The notes below the pieces were generated by a model. That model saw only the letters and a program-made list of their open reading frames with translations. It was not told the DNA's origin and did no database searches. Position numbers and translations under genes: made by a program. A stretch of 64,000 bases of DNA from Chloroflexia bacterium (GTDB lineage Bacteria; Chloroflexota; Chloroflexia; Thermobaculales; Thermobaculaceae): NCBI GenBank assembly GCA_030446765.1, contig JAUJMR010000003.1:203738-267737 (forward strand), read 5' to 3'. Shown piece by piece: positions 18,629 to 27,241 of this stretch. How positions within the stretch are numbered: the first letter of the stretch is position 1; every line of letters starts with the position of its first letter.

Positions 18629-20690
18629 AGACAAACCATTGCCCCGAGCGTCGACCTGAGAGGTGATGGGAAGTAGAAGTGGTACAGGGATAGCCCGCTG
18701 CCACTCAAGTCGAGTAACTGGGGGAAGGAGGTGATCGTCGCAGCTACGGCACATCTACTATCCAAGCGGTAGAGCATACGCCGGATGAGGAGCTTGGCTG
18801 GAAAGGAAGGTGTCCGGTTCCGGTACCTCTGCTTGCCGGTCGGGTCTCGATCCCTGGAGGAGATCCTGGCTCCGGGAAGGCCTCTCGGTGGGCGGATGCT
18901 GGAGCAAGCGACCCCGGGAGCAGCCACGAAGTATGTCGCGCACACCGGCCGCACCTTGAGGTGCCCGCGGATATGAACGGCCTGGCCCGTGTAGCGGAGT
19001 CCTTCGAGGCGCTACTTCCTGTGTGCTCAAGTACTTCGCTGGGTCTGGGTCCGTCGGCGCCAGGACGCTGCTGCGCGTTTGCCCTGGACTGGGTCCCGTG
19101 GGTACACGCACCAGCGGTCGCGACTCCTCGTGGACGCCGGCACAGAATCCGGGATCGGACACGCCGGAGTGCGTTCGCCGCCAACCAGAAAGGCTCGGTC
19201 GAGTCACAAGGTGAAGGGCAATCTCCTTCCAGGCCGCTCCTTCCCTGGACGCGCGTCTGGCTCGGTTACGCCAACGCCCGCCCATCCTCCCGCAACAGGC
19301 ATCCCTCCGACATGGAAGGTGCCTCCAACGGGGACTACTTCCCATCCTGGCGGTCGCGGGCAATCGGATATCTGAGCACGTCGTCGCTCCACGTAATACG
19401 GCCCCTCGCATCTGGCGGGATACCGCGTGCATACCCGACCACCCACGAGCGTGGTCACCGGGTGGAGGCATTCACCGCTGCCACGTGCGGGCGATGCTGT
19501 ACCGGGAGATGCTGCTGAGCGGTGGTCGAGCCCCTGGCTTCCCATCGCGCAGCCGTGGACTCGCTCGGAGATCCTGGGTGTCTGGAGTCTCTACCAGCGG
19601 CTGCGCCGCCGTTGCGCTCGCCGGTGATCGTGGATGACGCCGGCGTACGGTGCTGATGGGCTCGCGCTCCTGCTCGCCTCACCGCCGGGGTCGCGCGCCT
19701 GGTGGTGCCCGGCATCCCCGCCCAGGACGAGGTCGACCGGTACCGTCCTGCGTGGGTGCATTACTATGTTTGAGGAGGTGCCGAATGATTGGTGCTCGAC
19801 ACTATGCTCTGCATCTCCACCTGGAGCAGGCGGCAGAGGTGCTGCCGCAGGCTAAACCCGCTGCCGCGCCCAAGGTTTTGGCTACGCACCTTGAAGGGCT
19901 CACCCTGATGAACGCCCGCGCCGCCCCGAGTGGCTGCCATCCAGTGATGCACCTTCTGCCACGACCATCGGCAGTTCGACTTCCCGGTTATGACGGGATC
20001 AGATGGGCGACCGCCTCGATCCCTCCTTCGTGCGCGGGCAGGGACGGTCTCCGTCATCGGCCCTCCTGGGAGCTTGCTACTGTGAGTTGGATGACTCGCC
20101 GTGTGCGTGGACCAAGCAGGTGCAACTCGTCGTCGCCGCTTCGTCGTTGTCCAGACGCTATCACACCTCGGGAGGGTCAACGACGGCGCGTGGCAGGCAG
20201 CGGCGAGCACCCCTGCTCTCATCACCGCGTCGTGCTCGACGAGTTGGGGTACCTGCCGACCCAGGCTTCGTTCGGCCCGGATAAAGCTGCCGACGTTGAT
20301 CGCGGACGCTTATCGGATCAAAAAAGACAGATCACGAGTGGGGGAGGGTGGTTCACGGGTCGTCGCCCTGGTGGACGGCTGGTGCCACGACGGCAAGTGT
20401 TCCCTCAAGGGGCCGTCGTGGAGGACCTCGGGCGGCGACGCACCCCCACGACGGGCATCGGCCTGAGCTGTACCGCCGAACATCGGCAACGGTCGACCCG
20501 TCTCCGCGCTTACAACAGGCGTGCCTTGATGTCGAAAGGGCGGCTCCTGGCTCAGGTCACCGTCCTTGACGGCCTGATCGATTTGTTCCGCGCCTCCGGA
20601 GAAAGCGCGAGAGATCTGTCGGATTGCTTGACCCAGTATCCGTTCACCGCCAGGAAGATCAGCGTTGCGGTGCCGGCACCGAGACCAGGA
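18629..20690. repeat. Left (decayed) unit of a ~2 kb tandem duplication
   Basis: The unit is collinear with 20798-22500. Matching landmarks: AACCATTGCCCCGAGCGTCG at 18632 and 20800; CCACGTAATACGGCCCCTC near 19389 and 21329; a GGATCGGACACGCCGGAGT stretch near 19152 and 21160; GGAGCTTGCT(AC)TGTGAGTTGG near 20070 and 21917; CAGGTCACCGTCCTTGACGG near 20553 and 22359. The offset shrinks from 2169 to about 1810, so the left unit is slightly longer and carries many indels. Confidence 0.8.
18640..19545 (-). pseudogene. Decayed intradiol dioxygenase (left duplicate)
   Basis: Recognised mainly by nucleotide similarity to the better-preserved right copy at 20831-21619. Surviving protein pieces include CEGPYYVERRRAQISD (right copy TEGPYYVDDDLVRSDI), which keeps the Tyr that binds iron in this family, and HLKVRP (right copy HFKVRP). 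The segments lie in all frames with many indels, stops and substitutions, far more than the one or two indels typical of other genes here. The His-His iron site is not recognisable. Non-functional. Confidence 0.7.
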
Positions 20691-20730
20691 TGATGCTGGC
20701 TTCGATGAGCACCTGGCCGACAAGATTCAT
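19880..20730 (-). pseudogene. Decayed small secreted protein gene (left duplicate)
   Basis: This matches the right-hand gene at 21902-22595. EQIDQAVKDGDLSQE and AETGRPLPMFGG are conserved almost unchanged (right copy EQIDQAVKDGDLSQEQADDI, AETGRPFPMFGG). The membrane/signal segment and the C-terminal acidic tail are scrambled by indels. Confidence 0.65.
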
Positions 20731-20797
20731 CCAGTGCCTCCAACTACTCACATCCCCCCAACCCTGAACTCTTACCGTTACGGCCTTTCGCCCTGTT

Positions 20798-22500
20798 GCT
20801 GAGAAACCATTGCCCCGAGCGTCGACCTGTCTATCCTATGGGAAACGTGGCAGCGTAGCCCTCGCCACATCGTAATCGTCAGCAGCAACTCGTCCTGGTA
20901 GATGTTGTCTGCGCTGTTGGGGGTGTCCGGTTCGGTACCCCTGCTTGCATACGGGGCCTGGCCGAATACCTGGGTCGAGAGCGTATCGTCGAAGAAGAGT
21001 TGTGAGGTAAACTCCGAGCCGTCCGGACGCACCTTGAAGTGGATATGGACGGCCCGGCCCGAGTACCACCCAGGGTAGATCTGGTGAACTTCGCCGTGCC
21101 GTCGGCATCGGTCGTTTGCGAACCGCGCAGCCACTTCTGCCCCTCGGTACTGAATCCAGGATCGGACACGCCGGAGTATGCCCCCGCCGCGTCGCAGTGC
21201 CAGATATCAACCAGATTCCTGGAGCGCGCTGCAGCGCGAGTCGCCGACATCCAGCACGTGGAAGGTCAGGACGAACGGCGTCCTCTCCCGATCCTCGCGG
21301 ATATCTGATCGCACGAGGTCGTCGTCCACGTAATACGGCCCCTCTGTCACTCGGGGCGCACCACACACCCGGGCGTGGTCACCGTGGCATTCACCGCTGC
21401 TACGGTCGCCAACTCGGCCGATGCGGCGGGGTTGGCTTCATCGACACCGCCGCGGCCCCTCGGCGTTGAGTGTCGGCGACGGAGCGCCTCCCGCCGGCGT
21501 TGCGGTGCCGGTGTCATTGGATGAGCAGCCGACAAGAAGAGCGGCCCCGGCCGTCCCGAACAGCGCGAGCGCCTCGCGCCGGGTGAGAATCGACCTATCT
21601 GCCGGTCGTCGTTGTCCATAGACTGGTTCTCCTTACTATGTTTGTTGAGTGTTTATGATTGGTGCTCGGGCCGGGCACGATCTCATATGTCGCTCTTGTT
21701 TCCACCGACACCGGGACAGGCTGCCGCGCGAACAAAGTTTTGCGCCCTGTCACGCCGGGTCTGCCTGACGCCAGCCCGTTTCCGGTCGAGCAGGTGGCTG
21801 CCATGGCCAGCATTTCGTCACCGCAGGGGCGGCGTCTGGTTCCATTATGACTCAGACGGGCTCGCCTATCCGATCCCGTGCGCGGGAGCACCGGTCTCCG
21901 TCTACTCCCTCCTGGGAGCTTGCTGTGAGTTGGATGACTCTTCCGTGGGCGCTCCTTCGGGACTGTCGTCGTTGTCTTCGTTGCTGTCGTTGTCCCCAGG
22001 CAGTACACCGTGGTGATGGCGACCGCCGAAGCCCGGGCCGCTCAGCCCACCGATCATCACCGCGTCGGCCGTCACCACGCCGTTGTTGTCGGCATCGCCT
22101 CGCACGTGGATAAAGCTGCCGACTTCCGATCGCGGCTGTCTCGCCCTCGTTACGGACCTCGGTGTCCGCGGTCAGGGATCGGTCTTGTTTCCGTCGGGCG
22201 TCTCCATCGTAACGGTGGTGCCACTGACCTTCGTGACCTCACCGGCGGCGCCCCCGTGGCGGCCGAACTTACCGCCGTGGTGTCTCCCGCCGAACATCGG
22301 GAACGGTCGACCCGTCTCCGCGATCCGTGCCTTGATGTCGTCGGCCTGCTCCTGGCTCAGGTCACCGTCCTTGACGGCCTGATCGATTTGTTCCGTGCTC
22401 TTGGGTCATCGCCGACCTGATCTGCGCGGGCTGCTTGCCCAGTATCTGCGCAACCCGGTTGATGAACCGGTCATACGTGGTGTCCGCCTCGGTCGTGCCG
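20798..22500. repeat. Right (better preserved) unit of the ~2 kb tandem duplication
   Basis: This unit contains the recognisable intradiol dioxygenase and the small secreted protein genes on the minus strand. The landmarks shared with the left unit are listed there. Confidence 0.78.
20831..21619 (-). CDS. Tat/lipoprotein-type intradiol ring-cleavage dioxygenase (right duplicate, frame broken)
   Basis: Non-heme Fe(III) intradiol dioxygenase family (protocatechuate/catechol type, exported subgroup). From ATG 21619 MDNDDRQI, then after a frameshift LTRREALALFGTAGAALLVG followed by Cys: a twin-arginine-like signal ending in a lipobox. Then the iron-ligand Tyr in TEGPYYVDDDLVRSDI, VDIWHCDAAGAYSG, and IYPGWYSGRAVHIHFKV, carrying the second Tyr and the two His ligands. 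QLFFDD and a C-terminus GYAATFPIG, stop at 20831, follow a last frame change. At least five frame changes are seen, yet every ligand remains. Substrate unknown; several members of the exported subgroup have no assigned substrate. Confidence 0.78.
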
Positions 22501-22595
22501 CTCTGGGCACTCGCGACGCCTATGCCGACGACCGCCAGCGTCAGCGCTGCCACCAGCCCCAGGGCTGCCAGGGTTATTCTCTGCTTCGCTGTCAG
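21902..22595 (-). CDS. Small exported protein with OB-like (DUF5666-type) domain (right duplicate, frame broken)
   Basis: Hydrophobic leader AKQRITLAALGLVAALTLAV then GIGVASAQSG, a signal peptide. The mature N-terminus has helical repeats (TTYDRFINRVAQILGKQPAQ; EQIDQAVKDGDLSQEQADDI) found in Chloroflexota secreted proteins. After a His/Gly-rich MFGGRHHGGKFGRHGGAAGE, GEVTKVSGTTVTMETPDGNK resembles the first strand pair of DUF5666, followed by IHVRGDADNNGVVTADAVMI. An acidic Asn/Asp/Ser tail ends at 21902. Frames change near 22410 and 22140. The start is uncertain; a GGAGGT lies at 22598-22603. The His-rich patch suggests metal binding (inference). Confidence 0.6.
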
Positions 22596-23026
22596 GTACC
22601 TCCATGTGTACTTGTCGTGTCTCCTTGTGCCCCATTGCGGGGCCGACTTGCAGTCGCTAATCCATACGCCGTCTCCTCCACTGGTGTCCTGCGGCGCCTT
22701 GCACCGCGCAGCGTCTGTACAGATGGTAAGGGGGTACTTCAAGCCTCTCAAGAACCCGATAAGAACCCGGTAAGAGTTGCTCGAGGTTGGGGTGGTTATC
22801 CACTTCCACGCCAGGTACGAGCCGGTGCTAAACGAGGCAGCCAGTGGTTATCCGCTTGTGCCCACGCGATCCACTTGAGCCGTGGTGCGTGTCATCCCCG
22901 TAGTGAGAGATCCGTAGCCCCGCCGCGGATTCCTTGCGGGCTCGGACCGACAAATACCCTACCAATCAGCCAGATTCCGTGACGCGGCCACTCCCCCACC
23001 GCCGAGGACGACGTTGGCCACGCACC
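22596..23026. repeat. Intergenic region with a dispersed palindromic repeat (copy 3)
   Basis: The repeat core lies at 22884-22953 (GTGTCATCCCCGTAGTGAGA...TTCCTTGCGGGCTCGGACCG), a diverged plus-oriented copy with the shared CTTGAGCCGTGGTGCG lead-in. No gene is seen; it separates the duplicated region from the hypothetical gene downstream. Confidence 0.6.
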
Positions 23027-23467
23027 TCACAGCATCGGGCGGTCCACGTCGCCTCGATCCATCCGCGAGTGGGTTCGAACCGCCGCGAGCCGGACTGGGT
23101 ACATGGGGAGCACCTCCGGGGTGAGGACGACGGCCTTGTCGACTGCCTCGCGGCCGCGATGACGGCGATCAGTTCGTCGAAGCCCGTCCGCGTAGTCCCC
23201 GGGTCGAGGTCGAACTCGATCTCCTCAGTGGTGAAGAAATGACACTCCATACCCGCCTGTCGACGGACAGCGAGCAGGTAATCTCTACCCGCAACTCGAA
23301 GATCTCTTCGGTAGCGCAGGAATTCGTCGCCCGCGGTGAATTCCAGTGAGTACGGAGCGGCGCGCAGGTAGTCGATGACCCTCTGCCAGTCCCGCACGCG
23401 GTGTCGAACACTCGTGCAGCATGCGTCCGGTTCGAAAGCATATCTCGTACGGTTCCCTGACTGGCAT
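23027..23467 (-). CDS. Conserved-looking hypothetical protein (two frameshifts)
   Basis: ATG 23467 starts MPVREPYEICFRTGRMLHEC. A frameshift near 23395 leads to RDWQRVIDYLRAAPYSLEFT, GDEFLRYRRDLRVAGRDYLL and MECHFFTTEEIEFDLDPGTT. A second near 23165 leads to AVDKAVVLTPEVLPMYPVRL and stop at 23027. About 145 residues, soluble, mixed alpha/beta. No family was recognised. The smooth amino acid composition over joined frames argues that it is a real gene with sequence errors. Confidence 0.55.
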
Positions 23468-23791
23468 CTCCTGCGATCGCTTCGAGCATATCAGTCCGGT
23501 GTCGGCTGATGTTCTGAGCATGCGTCCACGACAGCCTTCCTGTGCATACGCACAGTGGGTGCCCGCGATCGGATTCCCCTCGTGGCAAGCAATCGCGTGC
23601 AAGGGGCAGGTAATCCAGGCAGTCTCGTGGAACCAGATTGCAAGGGGGTCGTAGTTGCGCAGACTAGGCTCCGACTACTGCCAGCAGCCAACCGGCACGG
23701 GCCAGTATGGGTTTGCATGGATAGCTACGCTGGGCCAGTGCTACTACGTCTCTCGATCACGCTATTCACATAGTCGATCTTGGCGAACAGC
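23468..23791. other. Intergenic region, no gene seen
   Basis: It lies between the hypothetical gene start and the cupin stop, both leftward. No coding sequence, repeat or terminator was recognised. Confidence 0.35.
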
Positions 23792-24186
23792 CTACTCCAG
23801 CATCTCGGACTGGAAGCGGCGCATGATCGCCCGAATCGGCGCGCCGTGCAACGCTGCGATCAGATCCTGCCGCCTCGGGGTCAGGATGATGAGGTAGCGC
23901 GCGGAGCCGATGGTTTCGTACGTGTGGGGAACGCCGGCGGGCACGAAAACCGTTGTGCCCGCCGAGGCATTGACCTCTCGCTCGGCGAACCTGAAGCGCA
24001 GCGTGCCGTCGACGACGTACCAGGCCTCATCGTCATCGTGGTGCACGTGCAGGTATGCGGGGCCACTGCCCTCCCACTCGTGGACCGAGAACGACCCCCA
24101 CTCGCGGCGACTGGGCCCTGTCCCGATGTGCGCTGTCCGATCTCCGGCACGATAATCGGATCTCGCGCTACGAGCACCTCCTTCAA
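23792..24186 (-). CDS. Cupin-domain protein (one frameshift)
   Basis: Single-domain cupin of about 130 residues. ATG 24186 gives MKEVLVARDPIIVPEIGQRT; after a frameshift near 24115 it reads SVHEWEGSGPAYLHVHHDDD, a cupin motif 1 with the His-x-His metal ligands and downstream Glu (EAWYVVDGTLRF), then the second motif TTVFVPAGVPHTYET with its His. The C-terminal helix IRAIMRRFQSEMLE ends at 23792. It follows the S9 peptidase by 12 bases on the same strand, so the two are probably co-transcribed. Function within the very broad cupin family is not predictable. Confidence 0.8.
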
Positions 24187-24198
24187 GCGTTGGCTCGG

Positions 24199-26181
24199 CT
24201 ATTCCGTGCCCCCATCCGCCATGTAGCGGTCGAACCAGTCGATGATGCGCTCCAGGTTCTCGACCCGGCGCTTCGGCTTGCCGCCGCGCGTGAGGCCGTG
24301 CGACTCCTGCGGGAAGCGCAGGAACTCGGTGGCGACGCCGAGGCGCGAGAGAGACACGAAGAGTTGCTCCCCCTGCTCGACCGGGCAGCGGTGGTCCTCC
24401 TCGCTGTGGATCACAAGCAGCGGCGTCTTGATCTGCGCAACGTACGTGATGGGCGACATGCGCGCGTAGCCCTCCGGGTTGTCCCACGGCGTGCCACCGA
24501 CCATCCACTCGCTGAACATCGGCCCAATATCGCTCGTGCCGTAGAACGAGCTCCAGTTCGAGAGCAAGCGTTGCGTGACGCCCGCCCGGAATCGCGTGGT
24601 GTGCCCGAGCGCCCACGCCGTCATCCACCCGCCATACGAGCCGCCGCCGATCCCGATGCGCTCAGGGTCCACCCACGGCTGCGCCTCCGCCCAGTCCGCC
24701 GCGGCCATAACGTCCGCGAAGTCGCGCGTGCCCCAGTCTTTCACGATGCACGCGGTGAAGTCCTGACCGTAGCCCGTGCTGCCGCGCGGATTCGTGAAGA
24801 GCACGCCATACCCGCGGGCGGCGAGAACCTGGAACTCGTGGAAGTACGCGTGACCGTACGCCGTGTGCGGCCCGCCGTGCACCTCGATAACGAGCGGGTA
24901 TTGCTCCCCCTCCCGGTATCCCGCCGGCCGGACGATCCACCCCTGTACCTCGGTCCCCTCCGTGCTCGTGAACGCGATCTCCTCCGGCTCGGAGAGTGCA
25001 AGTTCCGTGAGAAAGGCCGCGTTAACGCGCGTGAGCTGTACCTCGCCCGAACCGTCCAACGCGGAGGCGTAGATGTCGCCCGGATTGAGCAGTTCCGCGG
25101 CCATGGTCGCCATGCGCTCCCCCGCGACGGAGAAACCGTACACCGTGCGCCCGCCACCAGTCACCGCTTGAACCTCACCGCCGCTTGCGGGGACGGCGTA
25201 GACGCGCGTCGCGCCGTGGTCCGTAGCCGTGATGTACAGCCGGGTGCCGTCGGGCGCCCACAGCGGGCCACCATCACCCGCCCCGAAGCGCGAGTCGCTG
25301 TTCACGTCCTCGTTGCTCGCCGACCGGTCCCACCCCTCCGCCAGGGCGCGCGGTTCCCCGCCCTCAACGGGCACCGTCCACAGGCCAGTGTTCGTGCTTA
25401 GCCCGGTCTCGGGCGGGTCCTGGTCCCCGAGGTATGCGACGGTGCGCCCATCGGGGGAGAACGCAGGTGCGAACGATGGCCCCTTGCCCGTAGTTAGCCT
25501 CCGGGGCTCGCCGCCGGACGCCGGTACCAGGTGTATATCCGAAAACCGCCGGAAGGCGCGCTCCGGACCTTGTTGCGAGACGACGGCGATCAGCTCACCG
25601 TCCGGGCTCCAGGTCGGATCGGCGTAATCATCGTCGCCCTCGGTGCGCTGGATCGCATCCTCACCGTCGAGGTCCTGCACGAAGAGGTGGCCCCGCCCTC
25701 GTTTGATCCCCTGGCCGTCGTCCTTGAAGTGCGCTTCCGTGTAGTGGTAGACGACGATGTCCTTGGCCTCCTCCTCCGGGTCCACGCCCGTCCTGGAGAT
25801 GAACGCCACCCTCGTCCCGTCCGGGCTCCAGGCGGGATCGCCCGCGCCGTTCGGTGCGCTCGTCACCTTCCGCGCCTCACCGCCGTCGGCGGGCATGACG
25901 TAGAGCTGCGGCTTCTCTCCGCGATCGGACACGAAGAGCAGTTGCGTGCCGTCGTGCGACCAGCGGGGAGCGGTGTCCTTCTTCGGCCCGTACGTATAGC
26001 GCCGTGGTTCCGAGCTGCCGTCCGAGGGGACGACATACACCGCCGAGCGATACTCATCCTCCTCCCCGTCAATGTGGGTGAGCACGTACGCGACACGTGC
26101 CCCATCGGGTGAGAGCTGCGGATCGCTGACATACCGGTAGCTGTACAGGTCGGAGACGGCGACGAGCTTGCGGTCTGGCAT
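24199..26181 (-). CDS. S9 family prolyl oligopeptidase / acylaminoacyl-peptidase
   Basis: Cytoplasmic serine peptidase, 660 residues, intact. The N-terminal beta-propeller is built from WD-like PD40 repeats (SPDGARVAYVLTHIDG, WSHDGTQLLFVSDRG, WSPDGTRVAFISRTG, FSPDGRTVAYLGDQ). The C-terminal alpha/beta hydrolase domain (from about residue 420) has the nucleophile in GIGGGSYGGWMTAWALG, the Asp in HSEEDHRCPVEQ and the His in FPQESHGL. ATG 26181 is chosen over an upstream in-frame start at 26253 because AAGGAG sits just before it and the protein then starts at MPDRKLVAVSDLY, normal for the family. No signal peptide. It degrades peptides or N-acylated substrates; the natural substrate is unknown. 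Confidence 0.93.
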   Translation of the reverse strand: MPDRKLVAVSDLYSYRYVSDPQLSPDGARVAYVLTHIDGEEDEYRSAVYVVPSDGSSEPRRYTYGPKKDTAPRWSHDGTQLLFVSDRGEKPQLYVMPADGGEARKVTSAPNGAGDPAWSPDGTRVAFISRTGVDPEEEAKDIVVYHYTEAHFKDDGQGIKRGRGHLFVQDLDGEDAIQRTEGDDDYADPTWSPDGELIAVVSQQGPERAFRRFSDIHLVPASGGEPRRLTTGKGPSFAPAFSPDGRTVAYLGDQDPPETGLSTNTGLWTVPVEGGEPRALAEGWDRSASNEDVNSDSRFGAGDGGPLWAPDGTRLYITATDHGATRVYAVPASGGEVQAVTGGGRTVYGFSVAGERMATMAAELLNPGDIYASALDGSGEVQLTRVNAAFLTELALSEPEEIAFTSTEGTEVQGWIVRPAGYREGEQYPLVIEVHGGPHTAYGHAYFHEFQVLAARGYGVLFTNPRGSTGYGQDFTACIVKDWGTRDFADVMAAADWAEAQPWVDPERIGIGGGSYGGWMTAWALGHTTRFRAGVTQRLLSNWSSFYGTSDIGPMFSEWMVGGTPWDNPEGYARMSPITYVAQIKTPLLVIHSEEDHRCPVEQGEQLFVSLSRLGVATEFLRFPQESHGLTRGGKPKRRVENLERIIDWFDRYMADGGTE

Positions 26182-26273
26182 AGCGGACTCCTTGGGGTAC
26201 CAATCAGTGATGGGGAAGGTGAACTGGTGCCGATTATAGTGGAGGGCAGCCATTGAACGGGGTGTTCAGGCGC

Positions 26274-26313
26274 AACTACTAATTTATTTCCTATAACTAC
26301 AAAATTAGTAGTT
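26274..26313. repeat. AT-rich perfect 12-bp inverted repeat
   Basis: AACTACTAATTT at 26274-26285 and its exact complement AAATTAGTAGTT at 26302-26313 flank a 16-base loop. It lies 90 bases upstream of the S9 peptidase and downstream of the methyltransferase. No T-run follows on either strand, so it is not a standard terminator. Operator or bidirectional terminator are possible. Confidence 0.6.
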
Positions 26314-26424
26314 CGTGCAGGAGTGCTGCTACCAAAGCCTCGCGCTGGGGCTGATTCATCGGGAGCAAGCCTACCGGGGCGGGGGCAGCAAACTCTCGTG
26401 CGGCTTGCGGGCGAGCACACACAG

Positions 26425-27039
26425 TCACGTCTCGTCACCGCTCGTGATCTTTTCTGCGCGCTCGATCACCAGCCCCGCGGCGTGCAGCATCCCCATGCTC
26501 TGCTCGGGCCCGTAGTGGCTCCACCACATCGGCGCGCCCCAGCCCTCCCAGTTGGCTTCGTCGCCCTCCCACGCGCCGGTCGCCCACGTCGCGAGGAAGC
26601 CACCGCCCGGCCAGAGCCAGTCGTGGATGCGCCCGACGAGCGGCGACTGCTCCTCGCGGGGCACGTGGATGATCGAGTAGAACGCGACGACCGCGCCGAA
26701 CGATGTGGGCGGGAACGCAATGTCTGCCAGGTCAGCCTTGATAAAGGTGGCGTTGGGCACGTGCTGTCGGGCAAGCTCGAGTTGCCGCGCCGAGATGTCC
26801 ACGCCCGTCACATCGAACCGCTCAGCCAGCCGGCGTGTCAGGGGCACCCCCGCGCCGCAGCCGAGGTCGAGCACGGGGGTGCCGTCCGGCAGGTCACCCG
26901 TCAACTTCCCCAGCAGGTCCAGGATGGGCGCATCTTCCGGACCCTTCGTGGCAAGGTACCGTTCGGCTATGTGGTCGTATCCCGCCTCGACCAGATGCTT
27001 CGGGTCCACGGCCCCCCCCGTTTCAGGCACTACGTGCAC
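26425..27039 (-). CDS. Class I SAM-dependent methyltransferase
   Basis: 204 residues as read. MHVVPETGG... leads into HLVEAGYDHIAERYLATKGP, typical of this unassigned methyltransferase family, and TPVLDLGCGAGVPLTRRLAE (motif I, SAM binding), FDVTGVDISARQLELAR (motif II with acidic ribose ligand), FPPTSFGAVVAFYSIIHVP and WLWPGGGFLATWAT. After the stop the same frame would continue LCVLARKPHESLLP, the way relatives end, so a small error may have created an early stop and the true end may be nearer 26380. Substrate unknown. It is upstream of, and co-oriented with, the S9 peptidase. Confidence 0.85.
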   Translation of the reverse strand: MHVVPETGGAVDPKHLVEAGYDHIAERYLATKGPEDAPILDLLGKLTGDLPDGTPVLDLGCGAGVPLTRRLAERFDVTGVDISARQLELARQHVPNATFIKADLADIAFPPTSFGAVVAFYSIIHVPREEQSPLVGRIHDWLWPGGGFLATWATGAWEGDEANWEGWGAPMWWSHYGPEQSMGMLHAAGLVIERAEKITSGDET

Positions 27040-27130
27040 AGCACGGACAGAACCCTGAGCATTCTGTGCATCAGCGGAAGGCTGGCGCGTTTGGGACCAC
27101 GGTTCATTTGTAATCCGCTTGAACCGTGGT

Positions 27131-27200
27131 GCGTGTCATCCCGAACACAGTGAGGGATCCGTAGCCCGTACCACGGATTCCTCGCACGCTCGGAATGACA
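27131..27200 (+). repeat. Dispersed palindromic intergenic repeat, copy 4
   Basis: A well-preserved copy: TGCGTGTCATCCCGAACACA...GATTCCTCGCACGCTCGGAA. It is preceded by CCGCTTGAACCGTGG, also seen at other copies, and lies between ilvD and the methyltransferase. Confidence 0.8.
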
Positions 27201-27241
27201 CCGCCGCCCATTCGCACGGGGGACGACGGCCCAGGATACCC

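Noticed and set aside
23060..23090. TGGGTTCGAACCG as an attachment-site copy of the tRNA-Glu T-arm
   Set aside because: Only about nine bases match (GGGTTCGAA), which is expected by chance for a T-loop-like word; no longer match to the tRNA 3' end was found.
26380..26430. In-frame TGA at the end of the 26.4 kb methyltransferase followed by LCVLARKP, as another selenocysteine candidate
   Set aside because: The position is not a Cys or redox site in this family and no GGUC-type hairpin follows; an indel or natural stop is enough.
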